From Polyrhizophydium stewartii (lineage: Eukaryota > Chytridiomycota > Chytridiomycetes > Rhizophydiales), in NCBI GenBank assembly GCA_027604665.1, contig JADGIZ010000339.1, positions 880 through 15,624 of the forward strand: a DNA stretch of 14,745 nucleotides, in the 5' to 3' direction. Each line of letters opens with the position of its first letter. Positions within the stretch are counted from its first letter, which is position 1. Shown one piece after another: positions 1-8,400 of the stretch. Made by a program: the position numbers and the translations under genes. The notes beneath the pieces are model-generated. The model was given only the letters and a program-made list of their open reading frames with translations. It made no database searches and was not told the DNA's origin.

Positions 1-243
1 CAAGTCGATGGCAACGTCCCGCCCGATGCGGTCCGGCAGCGTCGCAATCGAGTCGTCCGAGCCGCCGTCGAGCTCAACGACCGTGGCGCCTGTCGCCGCG
101 AGCGCCGTTGCCTCGGCCGGCTTGCGCGCCGTGCCGTAGACAGTGTACCCACGCGCCGTGAGTGCCCGCGCGAACTCGAGCCCGATGCCGCGGTTGGCGC
201 CGGTGATCACGCAGGTGGGGGCTGCCCTGCTCGGTCCCGTCAT
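1..243 (-). CDS. Short-chain dehydrogenase/reductase, copy 1 (3' part missing at window edge)
   Basis: This is the N-terminal 81 codons of an SDR-family NAD(P)-dependent oxidoreductase, read on the minus strand from ATG at 243-241 and running off the window at base 1. After a short leader (MTGPSRAAPTCV) it has the Rossmann cofactor motif ITGANRGIGLEF, the beta-2 end GTARKP whose basic residues favour NADP(H), and VELDGGSDD, the usual acidic adenine-binding position. The last visible residues are VAIDL, just before the NNAG motif expected next. DNA at 1-213 differs at only about six positions from 870-1082 of copy 2, but the two diverge abruptly around the start codon, so copy 1 has its own N-terminus. 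The catalytic residues lie outside the window, so whether the gene is intact cannot be judged. The assignment to the family is firm; the substrate is unknown. Confidence 0.85.
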   Translation of the reverse strand, partial: MTGPSRAAPTCVITGANRGIGLEFARALTARGYTVYGTARKPAEATALAATGATVVELDGGSDDSIATLPDRIGRDVAIDL

Positions 244-373
244 GCGGCCAGCACGGTGCACGCCGCCTTGGCGCCTCGGCCGACATCCGTCCTGACGACG
301 GGCAGCCGCCGATCGTCGGCAAACTCGGGCCGCGAGGGGCAAGGCGCCGCAGATCGGGCCAGGGGTGCCTGGT

Positions 374-379
374 TTTATT
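374..379 (-). promoter_or_regulatory. AATAAA polyadenylation signal for SDR copy 2
   Basis: Plus-strand TTTATT reads AATAAA on the minus strand, about 47 nt downstream of the copy 2 stop codon (428-426). It is a canonical eukaryotic cleavage/polyadenylation hexamer in the expected place. It sits in the 182-bp spacer (244-425) between copies 2 and 1, where I see nothing else. Confidence 0.6.
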
Positions 380-425
380 GATATTGGAGCAGGTTCGGGG
401 CGAAGGCTTCAAAGCCCGCCGCAGA

Positions 426-1103
426 TCACCACGGCAGCGGATTGTTGTCATAGTCAAAGAACTTGCCCGTCAGCGACTTGTCGGCCTTGTCGACGATGCG
501 CAGCATGCGCCGCACGGTCTCGTCGGCCGAGATGTCGCCGAGCCCGCCCGTCATGTCCGTCTTGGTGTACCCCGGGTGCAGCAGCAGGAACGTCACGTCG
601 GGAAACTCGTACGTCATGGTCTTGGTGAAGCTGTTGAGCGCCGCCTTGGACGCGCGGTACCCGGGGCGGCCGCCGGCGTTGAGCTCGGTGCTGCCCAGGC
701 GAGACGTGATGTTGACGACCTTTGGGTTGCCCGCCTTGCGCAGGTTGTCGATCAGCGCCTTCACGACGAGCACGGGCACAACGGCGTTGGTGCGCAGCAG
801 GCGCATGAGCTCGTCCGGCGTCACGGCCATCACAGAGTCCCACGTGCCAATGCCTGCGTTGTTGATCAACAAGTCGATGGCAACGTCCCGCCCGATGCGG
901 TCCGGCAGCGTCGCAATCGAGCCGTCCGAGCCGCCGTCGAGCTCAACGACCGTGGCGCCTGTCGCCGCGAGCGCCGTCGCCTCGGCCGGCTTGCGCGCCG
1001 TGCCGTAGACAGTGTACCCGCGTGCCGTGAGTGCCCGCGCGAACTCGAGCCCGATGCCGCGGTTGGCGCCGGTGACCAGGCAGGTGAGCTTGGCGGCGGA
1101 CAT
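426..1103 (-). CDS. Short-chain dehydrogenase/reductase, copy 2 (C-factor/sniffer-like)
   Basis: A complete 225-residue classical SDR, probably a cytosolic NADP(H)-dependent carbonyl reductase of unknown substrate. Visible motifs are TGANRGIG at residues 11-18 (cofactor glycines), ARKP at 36-39 (basic, NADP preference), NNAG at 81-84, and a full catalytic tetrad: N106, S134, Y149 and K153 (Y-R-A-S-K). The C-terminus FFDYDNNPLPW matches the D-x-x-x-LPW ending common in C-factor-like SDRs. I chose the ATG at 1103 because copy 3 begins with the same MSAAKLTCLVTGANRG. The frame stays open upstream to 1334, but that would overlap the end of copy 3. No intron is needed. A weak CATAAG lies about 40 nt upstream and AATAAA about 47 nt after the stop. 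The first 84 residues differ from copy 3 at only two positions, whereas the remainder is roughly 60% identical. Confidence 0.92.
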   Translation of the reverse strand: MSAAKLTCLVTGANRGIGLEFARALTARGYTVYGTARKPAEATALAATGATVVELDGGSDGSIATLPDRIGRDVAIDLLINNAGIGTWDSVMAVTPDELMRLLRTNAVVPVLVVKALIDNLRKAGNPKVVNITSRLGSTELNAGGRPGYRASKAALNSFTKTMTYEFPDVTFLLLHPGYTKTDMTGGLGDISADETVRRMLRIVDKADKSLTGKFFDYDNNPLPW

Positions 1104-1139
1104 GATTCTGGCGCGAGCCACGTTGTGGCCGCGGCCTTG

Positions 1140-1145
1140 CTTATG
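1140..1145 (-). promoter_or_regulatory. Weak TATA-like element upstream of SDR copy 2
   Basis: Minus-strand CATAAG lies about 37-42 nt before the copy 2 ATG, close to the distance at which copy 3 has a perfect TATAAA. It may be a degenerate copy of the same promoter element. The spacer between copies 2 and 3 (1104-1294) otherwise holds only a GC-rich inverted repeat at 1150-1174. Confidence 0.25.
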
Positions 1146-1149
1146 AGGT

Positions 1150-1174
1150 CCCGCCCCCTGAGGGCGCGGGCGGG
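1150..1174. repeat. GC-rich inverted repeat between SDR copies 2 and 3
   Basis: CCCGCCC (1150-1156) and GGGCGGG (1168-1174) can form a 7-bp stem with an 11-nt loop. It lies 47 nt upstream of the copy 2 start and about 120 nt past the copy 3 stop. It could be a GC-box pair or simply a product of base composition. Confidence 0.3.
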
Positions 1175-1294
1175 ATCGGATCGGCATTCGGCAGAACGGT
1201 TCTTGTGGACTTTCGAGCCGTTCATTCTTGGCGCAGTCGGCCAAGGATAGATCACACTCGCACTGGCTGGTGCATGGCTGGGCGGTCCAAGCAC

Positions 1295-2005
1295 TCACCA
1301 CGGCACGGGTGCGCCGTCGTAGTCCAAGAAGCACCCGCTCTGCGCGCGGTCGGCCCTGTCGACCACGGCGAGCATGCGCCGCACAGAGTCGTCTGCGTCC
1401 AGGTCGCCCGCCCCGCCCGTGATGTCGGTCCTGACGAACCCAGGGTGAAGCAGCAGAAACGTCATATCAGGGTAGTCGAACGTCAGCGTGCGGATGAAGC
1501 TGTTGAGCGCCGCCTTGGACGCGCTGTAGCCGAGCTGCCTGCTGCGGCTAATATTGGCGTGGCCGGGCCAGCTGCCCGTGTTGAGCGCCATGCTGCCCAG
1601 AAACGAACTGATGCTGACCACCTTTGGGCTGCCTGCCTTGCGCAAGTTGCCCAGCAGCGCCTTGATCACGAGCACGGGTGCCACGGCATTGATGCGCATC
1701 ATCTCCATCAGGTCCGCCGACGTCGCCGACTCAATCGGGTCCCAGGTTCCCATGCCCGCGTTGTTGATCAGCAAGTCGATGGCAACATCCCGCTCGATGC
1801 GGTCCGGCAGCGTCGCAATCGAGTCGTCCGAGCCGCCGTCGAGCTCAACGACCGTGGCGCCTGTCGCCGCGAGCGCCGTCGCCTCGGCGGGCTTGCGTGC
1901 CGTGCCGTAGACAGTGTACCCGCGCGCCGTGAGTGCCCGCGCGAACTCGAGCCCGATGCCGCGGTTGGCGCCGGTGACGAGGCAGGTGAGCTTCGCGGCG
2001 GACAT
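1295..2005 (-). CDS. Short-chain dehydrogenase/reductase, copy 3 (C-factor/sniffer-like, with loop insertion)
   Basis: A complete 236-residue SDR, most likely another NADP(H)-dependent carbonyl reductase. It has TGANRGIG at residues 11-18, ARKP at 36-39, NNAG at 81-84 and the tetrad N106, S134, Y160 and K164 (Y-S-A-S-K). It ends FLDYDGAPVPW, like copy 2. It is 11 residues longer than copy 2 because of an insertion between the catalytic Ser and Tyr (about residues 145-155), next to the usual substrate-binding loop. The ATG at 2005 gives the same MSAAKLTCLV start as copy 2 and has a perfect TATA box at the right distance. The gene is intronless, unlike its neighbour GCN1, and is transcribed away from it. 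The first 84 residues are nearly identical to copy 2 at DNA level too; the rest has diverged. Confidence 0.92.
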   Translation of the reverse strand: MSAAKLTCLVTGANRGIGLEFARALTARGYTVYGTARKPAEATALAATGATVVELDGGSDDSIATLPDRIERDVAIDLLINNAGMGTWDPIESATSADLMEMMRINAVAPVLVIKALLGNLRKAGSPKVVSISSFLGSMALNTGSWPGHANISRSRQLGYSASKAALNSFIRTLTFDYPDMTFLLLHPGFVRTDITGGAGDLDADDSVRRMLAVVDRADRAQSGCFLDYDGAPVPW

Positions 2006-2045
2006 GTCGTATCTGGAGGCGAGAGTGCCGCTTTCAGCTCGGCGC

Positions 2046-2051
2046 TTTATA
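2046..2051 (-). promoter_or_regulatory. TATA box of SDR copy 3
   Basis: The minus strand reads TATAAA (context GTCTATAAAGC), 41-46 nt upstream of the ATG at 2005. The spacing implies a short 5' leader. This is the best core promoter motif in the window. Confidence 0.55.
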
Positions 2052-2240
2052 GACACGGGACCTGACGACGCGCATGCGGTCTTTGAAGGCCATCTGGAGA
2101 TTGCCACGGCGCCAAGGCAGCAAAGGGGCGCGGTGCGATCAGCGCAGCGGCACCAACTCGATGAGCACTGCTTGCCACCGCTCACAGATCGCTTCTCTCA
2201 TTGCCGAGTGCGCATCGCAGAGAAAGAACAGAGCCAACAA

Positions 2241-2399
2241 ATGCACACTGCAATGAGTACGGCCGTGTATCGGCTGCGAGGTCGGACTCTGCTGTCTTGT
2301 GCCCACAGCGCGGGCGAGGCAGATCAGCCGGGCCTTGGAGCGAGTTGGCTGCCTTGTCGCGGACGCACGCCCAAAAGCCGTCGAGAGCTTTTTTTTTGA
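2241..2399 (+). other. Upstream ORF in the putative GCN1 leader (52 codons)
   Basis: An ATG at 2241 opens a 52-codon frame (MHTAMSTAVYRLRGRTLLSC...) with a second in-frame ATG at 2253. It ends at TGA 2397-2399, inside and just after the 9-T tract. The stop lies only 9 nt before the GCN1 ATG at 2409 and is in another frame. If the transcript starts upstream of 2241, scanning ribosomes would meet this uORF first. The peptide resembles nothing I recognise, so any role would be regulatory. It may not be transcribed at all. Confidence 0.35.
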
Positions 2400-2408
2400 A
2401 CGGCGACC

Positions 2409-5400
2409 ATGTCGGACCAGAGCGACAGCGACTACGACGAGGTCGACGCCGCCCCGCGCACGGCGCCGGCCGCAGCCAAGGCCCCATCGGCAGCCGCATC
2501 CAAAGCCGCCGCCCCAGGCGCCGGTGGCGGGTCTGCCGACCCAGCGGCCGAGGACGCCCAGGAGCTCACCCTCGAGCGCTTTGTCGCCGAGGCGCTGCCT
2601 CGCACCTCGACGACGGCGAAGCGGACGGCCCGCACCGAGGCCCTGCGCGAGCTGCACCGCCGCTTGCAGCACGCCGCCAGCGGTGCGTGTCCGCCGGCTG
2701 CTCGGTGACCAGCACGCCGAGACCGGCTGCACCCGCGGCCGTAGGCGGCTCACCGGGTCCGCGCGCTGACGCCGCGCGGTCTCGTCCAGCCGAGGCGCCT
2801 GATCAGCTGCTCCTCGCCGTCTTCAACCAGCTCGCGCTCGCTGCGCCTCGCTTCCAGGACTCGCCCTCGATCAAGGCCACCGCGGCCGTGCTCGCCGACA
2901 TGCACGCCATCAGCCACGCGCGCAGCAAGCACCCCGTCGAGTGCTCGCTGCTGCTCATCGCCGCCAAGATCCTCTCCAAGGAGGTCTCGTGAGTGCCCCG
3001 ACCTGCCCGAGATCGGCACGCGCTGCGGGTGCACTCTGGCAGTGCGCGGACGCCTGGCTGCTCCACGGCCAGAGCGCCCCGCCAGCGGCACTGGACGCCA
3101 AGTCGCCCGCCGCACTGCCTGGCTTTGGCGCGGGTGTCGATGCTCAGCCACGCACGTCGCCTGGGCCCTGTGCCCGGCTGGCTACAATCTCATCCACATC
3201 TTCTGACTCGACGGTGCGGACCCGATCCGCCTTTCCCCCCCCATGCCCCACGTCCGACAGCGCATCGCTCCACGCCACCGCCCTCTTTGTATTCGCCAAG
3301 TGGACGTCCAAGATCATTGGCCTCGCGCTCGGCGCGGCGGCCGACAAGGAGGCCGCTGTCTTTGCCGCCTCGCCGTCGTTTGTGACTCTGCTGAACCTGC
3401 ATGCGTCGCTGCTCGACTGGATCGCCGCGTCGCAGGCCAGGCGTGAGCCGCTCTTCTCGCACCGCGCGCGCGAGGCGACTGTTCGCGCGCTCGTGCGCGC
3501 CGGCCCGGCTGCCGCCCGCACCGTGCTCGGCGTCGTGCTCACGGCCGCCGCCGTCGATGGAAAGGAGCATCAGCGTCTTGCGATGATTATTGGTGCTGCT
3601 GTGCGCGCTGCCGAGCGCTCTGGGTCTGTCGACGATCTGGCTGCCTTCAAGGTCTGTGCTTGCGGGATATGGGAGTGCGCCCCGTTTGCAACGTGCCATC
3701 TGATGCTGCCTCTTCTTGCAGGACGGCGTTGTCAAGTTCTTTGCCAAGACGATTCTGGTGTCCAAGACGGTTGTGCCGACGCACTATCTCTCGGCGCTGG
3801 AGCCGTTTATTGCGCGCTTTGTCGACGAGGATGTGTACAAGGCCGAGATCATGAGTGCTGCGGACCGTCTCCTGCTGCGCTCGCCCGAGGTCGCCATCAA
3901 GGTCATTGATCTTGTGACCCGGGCCGTGCCCTTTGATGTCGGCCCGCAATTTCGCGACAAGTTTGCCGACACGCTCCTCAGTGCGTGTGCATGCATGCAC
4001 AGGCTGGTTCAATCGATGGGGGTGCTGACGGCGGCGGGCACTGCGTTTGCATGCAGACCAGCTCAAGTCGACCAACGAGACCGTGCGCCGCGACGCAGCG
4101 GCCTTTTATGCGACGCTGTCGCGCAAGAGCGCCGTCGAGGCCGACCTTGTGGCCGTTGTTGACGTGATTGCCAAGGGCATGTCGGGTGCGCATATTGCGT
4201 GCGTGCCAGCCGGCGTGGTGGCGGCTGCTGACATGAGACTGCGATGGATGCCGTCGCAGCCAAGTCGCCGATGCCCGACCACCGCGCCGTCTACTTTTCG
4301 CTGATTGCTGGCCTGCCCGCCTCGGCTGTCGTGTCGGCCAAGGTGCTGTCAGCCATCCCGCCGCTCGCGGCCAAAGAATCCAACGAGCCTGCGCTTCTGG
4401 CCGCTCTGGACGCCTTTGGTAAGCACTTTGCTGCATATCTTGCCCTCGGCGTAGACGCCATCGACGCCAAGATCGCTGTGGCTGCCGCGGCCTTCCTGAT
4501 CACCGGGTCCAAGGACGCCAAGCTCGGCGTACGCAAGGCCCACCTCGCGGCTGTTGGCGCTCTTGCCCGCTCGCCTGCGGCGCTCTCTGCGCTGGACCGC
4601 GACGCGACGGTCAAGATGATCGACGCCATGATCGCCGTGGCCGACAAGGTGCAGGCGGCGGGCATTGCGCTGCTCGACTCCAAGAAGGAGACCCCTGCGT
4701 TTGTCGAGGCGTGCATTGCCGTGCAGTTTGTGATTGCGGTCATGCTCACGGGCGGCCCGTCGGTTGTCGCGCACCTCGAGGGCAAAAAGTTCTTTGCCCA
4801 GACCCTGGCGCTGTCGTCGGCCAAGGCGTTCATGTTCAACGAGCGCTTTTACGGCAAGCTGCTGCTTTCGAGCGACGAGCAGATGGCGTTCCTGGACGTG
4901 GTCAATGCGATTGTGCGCGACGCGCCGCTGTACGGGCGTGTGGTCAAGGACGACGCGGACGTTCGCGTGCTCGCCAATGCGATTGTCTGGGCGCTGGTGC
5001 ACAGCTCGCCTGCTGTGCGCCGCCAGGCGTCGGACTCGCTTGCCGGCGCGGTCGCCGCCAGCGCCGATGCGCTCGAGCGCGCCGTGACCCTTGTGCGCCT
5101 GGGGCTCGGCCATATCTTTGCGGGAACCTCGGCGCCGGGTACCACGTCCGCTGTTGCAGCCGACGCCGTCGATCCGGCGGCCAACATGTGGAACGACCGC
5201 CCCGTGCGCTCGTCGGCCGAGCTCGGCCAGCGCGCGCTGGTGACGCTCCTTTCGGTGCTGCCGCCGTCGCCGGACGAGGCGCTCAAGCCGACGCTCGTGC
5301 TCGCGCTCATGGATCTCGCCGTCATCATGTCACTGCCGCTCATGGTGCACCTGCACGGCGCGGACCTGTGGGTCCGCATGTGCTTCCGCTGCGACCTTGA

Positions 5401-8400
5401 CCCGCGCGAGGTGCTCGAGCAGCACGCGGCGTCGTACATTGGCAACTGGCTGCACTCGACGAGCCGCGACGTGACGATTGGCGGTCTGGCCGAGGCGCTG
5501 CCAGCCGCCATCCGCGCAGCGACCGTCTCGTGCCTGCGTCTGGCGACCGAGGTGGCCACGGACGTTGTGCTGCCGCTGGTGCTGCCGTTTGCGTTTGAGA
5601 TCCTGCGCGACGACTCGCTGGCGCAGGTCTCGCGCACCGACGTGCTCATCTGGGCCACGCCTGCCGACGAGCTGTTTGATGACCCGCTGCAAAAGAAGGC
5701 CGCCCAGCAGGAGGAGCGTGCGCGCAACGCCGACGACAAGTGGGAGCGCGAGCTCAAGAAGGAGATCGAGGCCAAGCGCGCCAAGGCAGGCGGCAAGGCG
5801 GCGCCTGGGTCTGCGGACGCCAAGCTGTCCAAGGCCGACCGCGAGCTGCGGCAGCAGCAGTTTGCCGCCGAGGCGGCTGTTCGCGCGCGTGTTGCCGAGC
5901 ACAAGGCGCGCGTTAGGCTTGCGCTCGATGTGCTCGAGGCCGTGCTCGAGGGCGTGCTCGACTCGATTGGCCCCGAGGCGCGCGAGGCGTTTGGCGTCTG
6001 GACGGCCGATGTGCTCGAGACGCTCATGGCCGTTGTTGAGCGCGAGCTCGTGACTGTGCGTCGCGGCAAGTCGGTCGTGCCGTGCGGCGCGCTGGCGGGC
6101 TCGCGGGCGGTGTCGCTGCTCTTTGAGCTCGGCCACGCCTCGGTCGACTATCTCGGCGACGAGGTCACCATTGACGGGGTGCTTGCATTCACGCTGCGCG
6201 CCATTGGCGTCGACGAAAAGGCGGACCACGGCATTCCGGCCAAGTATCTGTCGGGCACGCTCGCCGGCACGACGCGCAAGATGGCCGAGGAGCTTGCCAT
6301 CAACTTTTCGGCGTCGGCGCCGCTCGAGGCGCCTGCGTTTGCCCTGGTGTTCCCGCTGCTGCGGGCCGTGATCGCCAAGGAGGGCCGCATCGCCCAGCTC
6401 AAGGAGAAGACTCACACGGCCCTTGTGATGGCGTGCTCGGACGTGCTTCTGTCGCACTGCACGATTCCAGGCCCGCACCGCCTGGTGCCGCGCCACGACA
6501 TGGCGCTGTGCCTGGTGCGCCTGCTCGACGAGTTCCCTCGCCTGCGCGTTGCCGCACGCGGCGGCCTGCTAGCGCTCACCATTGCCGCTGCTGGCGAGGA
6601 CGAGGACGGCGAGGACAAGGATGACAAGGAGAGCACGACGCAGGCTGCCGGCGCCGTCGACAACACCACCACGGGCGTCTCGCTCGTGCTGCTCGACGGC
6701 ACGCTCTCGGACGAGGAGTCTGTGCGCGAGAGCGCGCTCGCTGGCCTGTCGCATCTGCCCATCGCCGACGCCGTGCAGGAGACCTTTGACACCCGCGTTT
6801 GGGTCGCTCGGTCGGACGCGTCCGAGGCTGTCCGGGCCGAGGCGCTCAAGCTGTGGGAGGATGTGCGCGGCGCCGACGCGGTTGTGTCCGAGGCGCTGAT
6901 CCCCGAGATGGTGCGTCTGACGGTGCATCCTGCCGCGGCTGTGCGCGAGAGCGCCGGCCGTGCGCTGTGCGCCGCGCTCGCCGTGTACCCGCGCGAGGTG
7001 GCCGCGACGCTCGAGGCGCTCTTTGGTCTGTACTCGGAAAAGGCCGCCGACCCTGTGCCCGAGTACGACGACTACGGCATGGTCATCCCCGAGTCGCTCA
7101 ACCGCCCGGACGAGTGGCAGGCGCGCGCGGGCATTGCTCACGCGCTCAAGGCGTGCGTGCCCGTGCTCGGCGAGGCCAACGCCATGGCGGCGCTCTTTGA
7201 GTTCCTGATTGCGCGCGAGGCGCTCGGCGACCGCAACTCGACGGTGCAGCAGCGCATGCTCGATGCGGGTCTGTCGGCCATCAGCGAGAGCGGAAAGCAG
7301 CATGTGCGCGACTTGCTCGACCGTTTCGATGGCTACCTCTCGCAGCCCGCCAAGGCGTCCGAGACGCACGACCGCATCCGCGAGGGAGTCGTTATTCTGC
7401 TTGGCACGGTCGCGCAGCACCTGGACGCCACGGACCCGCGCATCCCCGAGGTCGTTGACAAGCTCATTGCCACGCTCGAGACGCCGTCCGAGCTCGTGCA
7501 GGTGGCCGTCTCCGAGTGTCTGCCGGCGCTCATCAAGGTCAGCAAGGAGCGTGCGCCGCGGCTGATTGCGACGCTCATGGATCGGCTGTACACGGCGCCA
7601 AAGTACGGCTCGCGGCGCGGCGCTGCTTACGGCCTGGCGGGCATCGTCAAGGGATACGGCATTGCGGCGCTCAAGGAGTGCAACGTCATGACCAGCCTGC
7701 GGCTTGCCGTTGAGGACAAGAAGACGCCCAACCGCCGCGAGGGAGCGCTGTTTGCGTACGAGACGCTGTCGTACACGCTCGGCCGCTCGTTTGAGCCGTA
7801 CGTCATCCAGATCCTGCCGTTCCTGCTCGTGTGCTTTGGCGACAGCAGCAAGCAGATCCGCGAGGCGACCGAGGACACGTGCCGCGTGATCATGTCCAAG
7901 CTGTCGGCGCACTGCGTCAAGCTCGTGCTGCCGAGCCTGATTGACGGCCTGTCGGACAAGGCGTGGCGCACCAAGACGGGCAGCCTCGAGGTCATGGCGA
8001 GCATGTCTGCGCTCGCGCCCAAGCAGCTTAGCCAGAGCCTGCCCATGATTGTGCCCAGCATCTGCGACGCGCTGACCGACTCGCATCAAAAGGTCCAAGA
8101 GGCCGCGCGCCAGGCCCTGGTTACCTTTGGCAACGTCATCAAGAACCCCGAGATCCAGGAGATTGTGCCGACGCTGATTGCGGCGCTCGTGGATCCCAAC
8201 CACCAGACGCTTGCGGCGCTCAGCGCGCTGCTGGACACGACCTTTGTGCACTACATTGACGCGCCGTCGCTTGCGCTGCTGGTGCCCATCATCCACCGCG
8301 GCATGCGCGAGCGCAGCGCCGACATCAAGAAGCGCGCGGCGCAGATCATGGGTAACATGTCGTCGCTCACGGACCAGCGCGATCTGGTGCCGTACCTGCG

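Larger units (their letters stand above)
2006..2408. promoter_or_regulatory. Divergent intergenic region between SDR copy 3 and GCN1
   Basis: These 403 bp separate two genes transcribed in opposite directions, so both promoters should lie here. The SDR side has a TATAAA at 2051-2046. On the GCN1 side I see no TATA box and no CCAAT box. There is a 9-T run at 2389-2397 just before the GCN1 start and a short upstream ORF at 2241-2399. Transcription start sites cannot be placed from sequence alone. Confidence 0.6.

Noticed and set aside
378..1250. Plus-strand ORFs of 290 and 286 codons over the SDR genes
   Set aside because: They are antisense to clear SDR reading frames with full catalytic motifs. 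The two resemble each other only because the SDR copies do.
1104..1334. 77-residue N-terminal extension of SDR copy 2
   Set aside because: The frame is open, but it would overlap the end of copy 3. It also lacks similarity to SDR N-termini, while the ATG at 1103 matches the start of copy 3.
2006..2185. 60-residue N-terminal extension of SDR copy 3
   Set aside because: It would read through the TATA box at 2046-2051, and the MSAAKLTC start is shared with copy 2.
2984..3260. Reading through intron 2 of GCN1 as exon from about 3148
   Set aside because: It would give a phase-compatible but low-complexity stretch using a poor acceptor. GTGAGT at 2989 with CTGAC at 3203 and CAG at 3258-3260 gives a perfect phase-2 join and a continuous Gcn1-like sequence.
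4711..5400. Plus-strand alternative-frame ORFs inside GCN1 (also 6799-7200 and 10069-10584)
   Set aside because: They overlap the real GCN1 frame completely and have Arg/Ala/Cys-rich compositions typical of out-of-frame readings of this codon usage.
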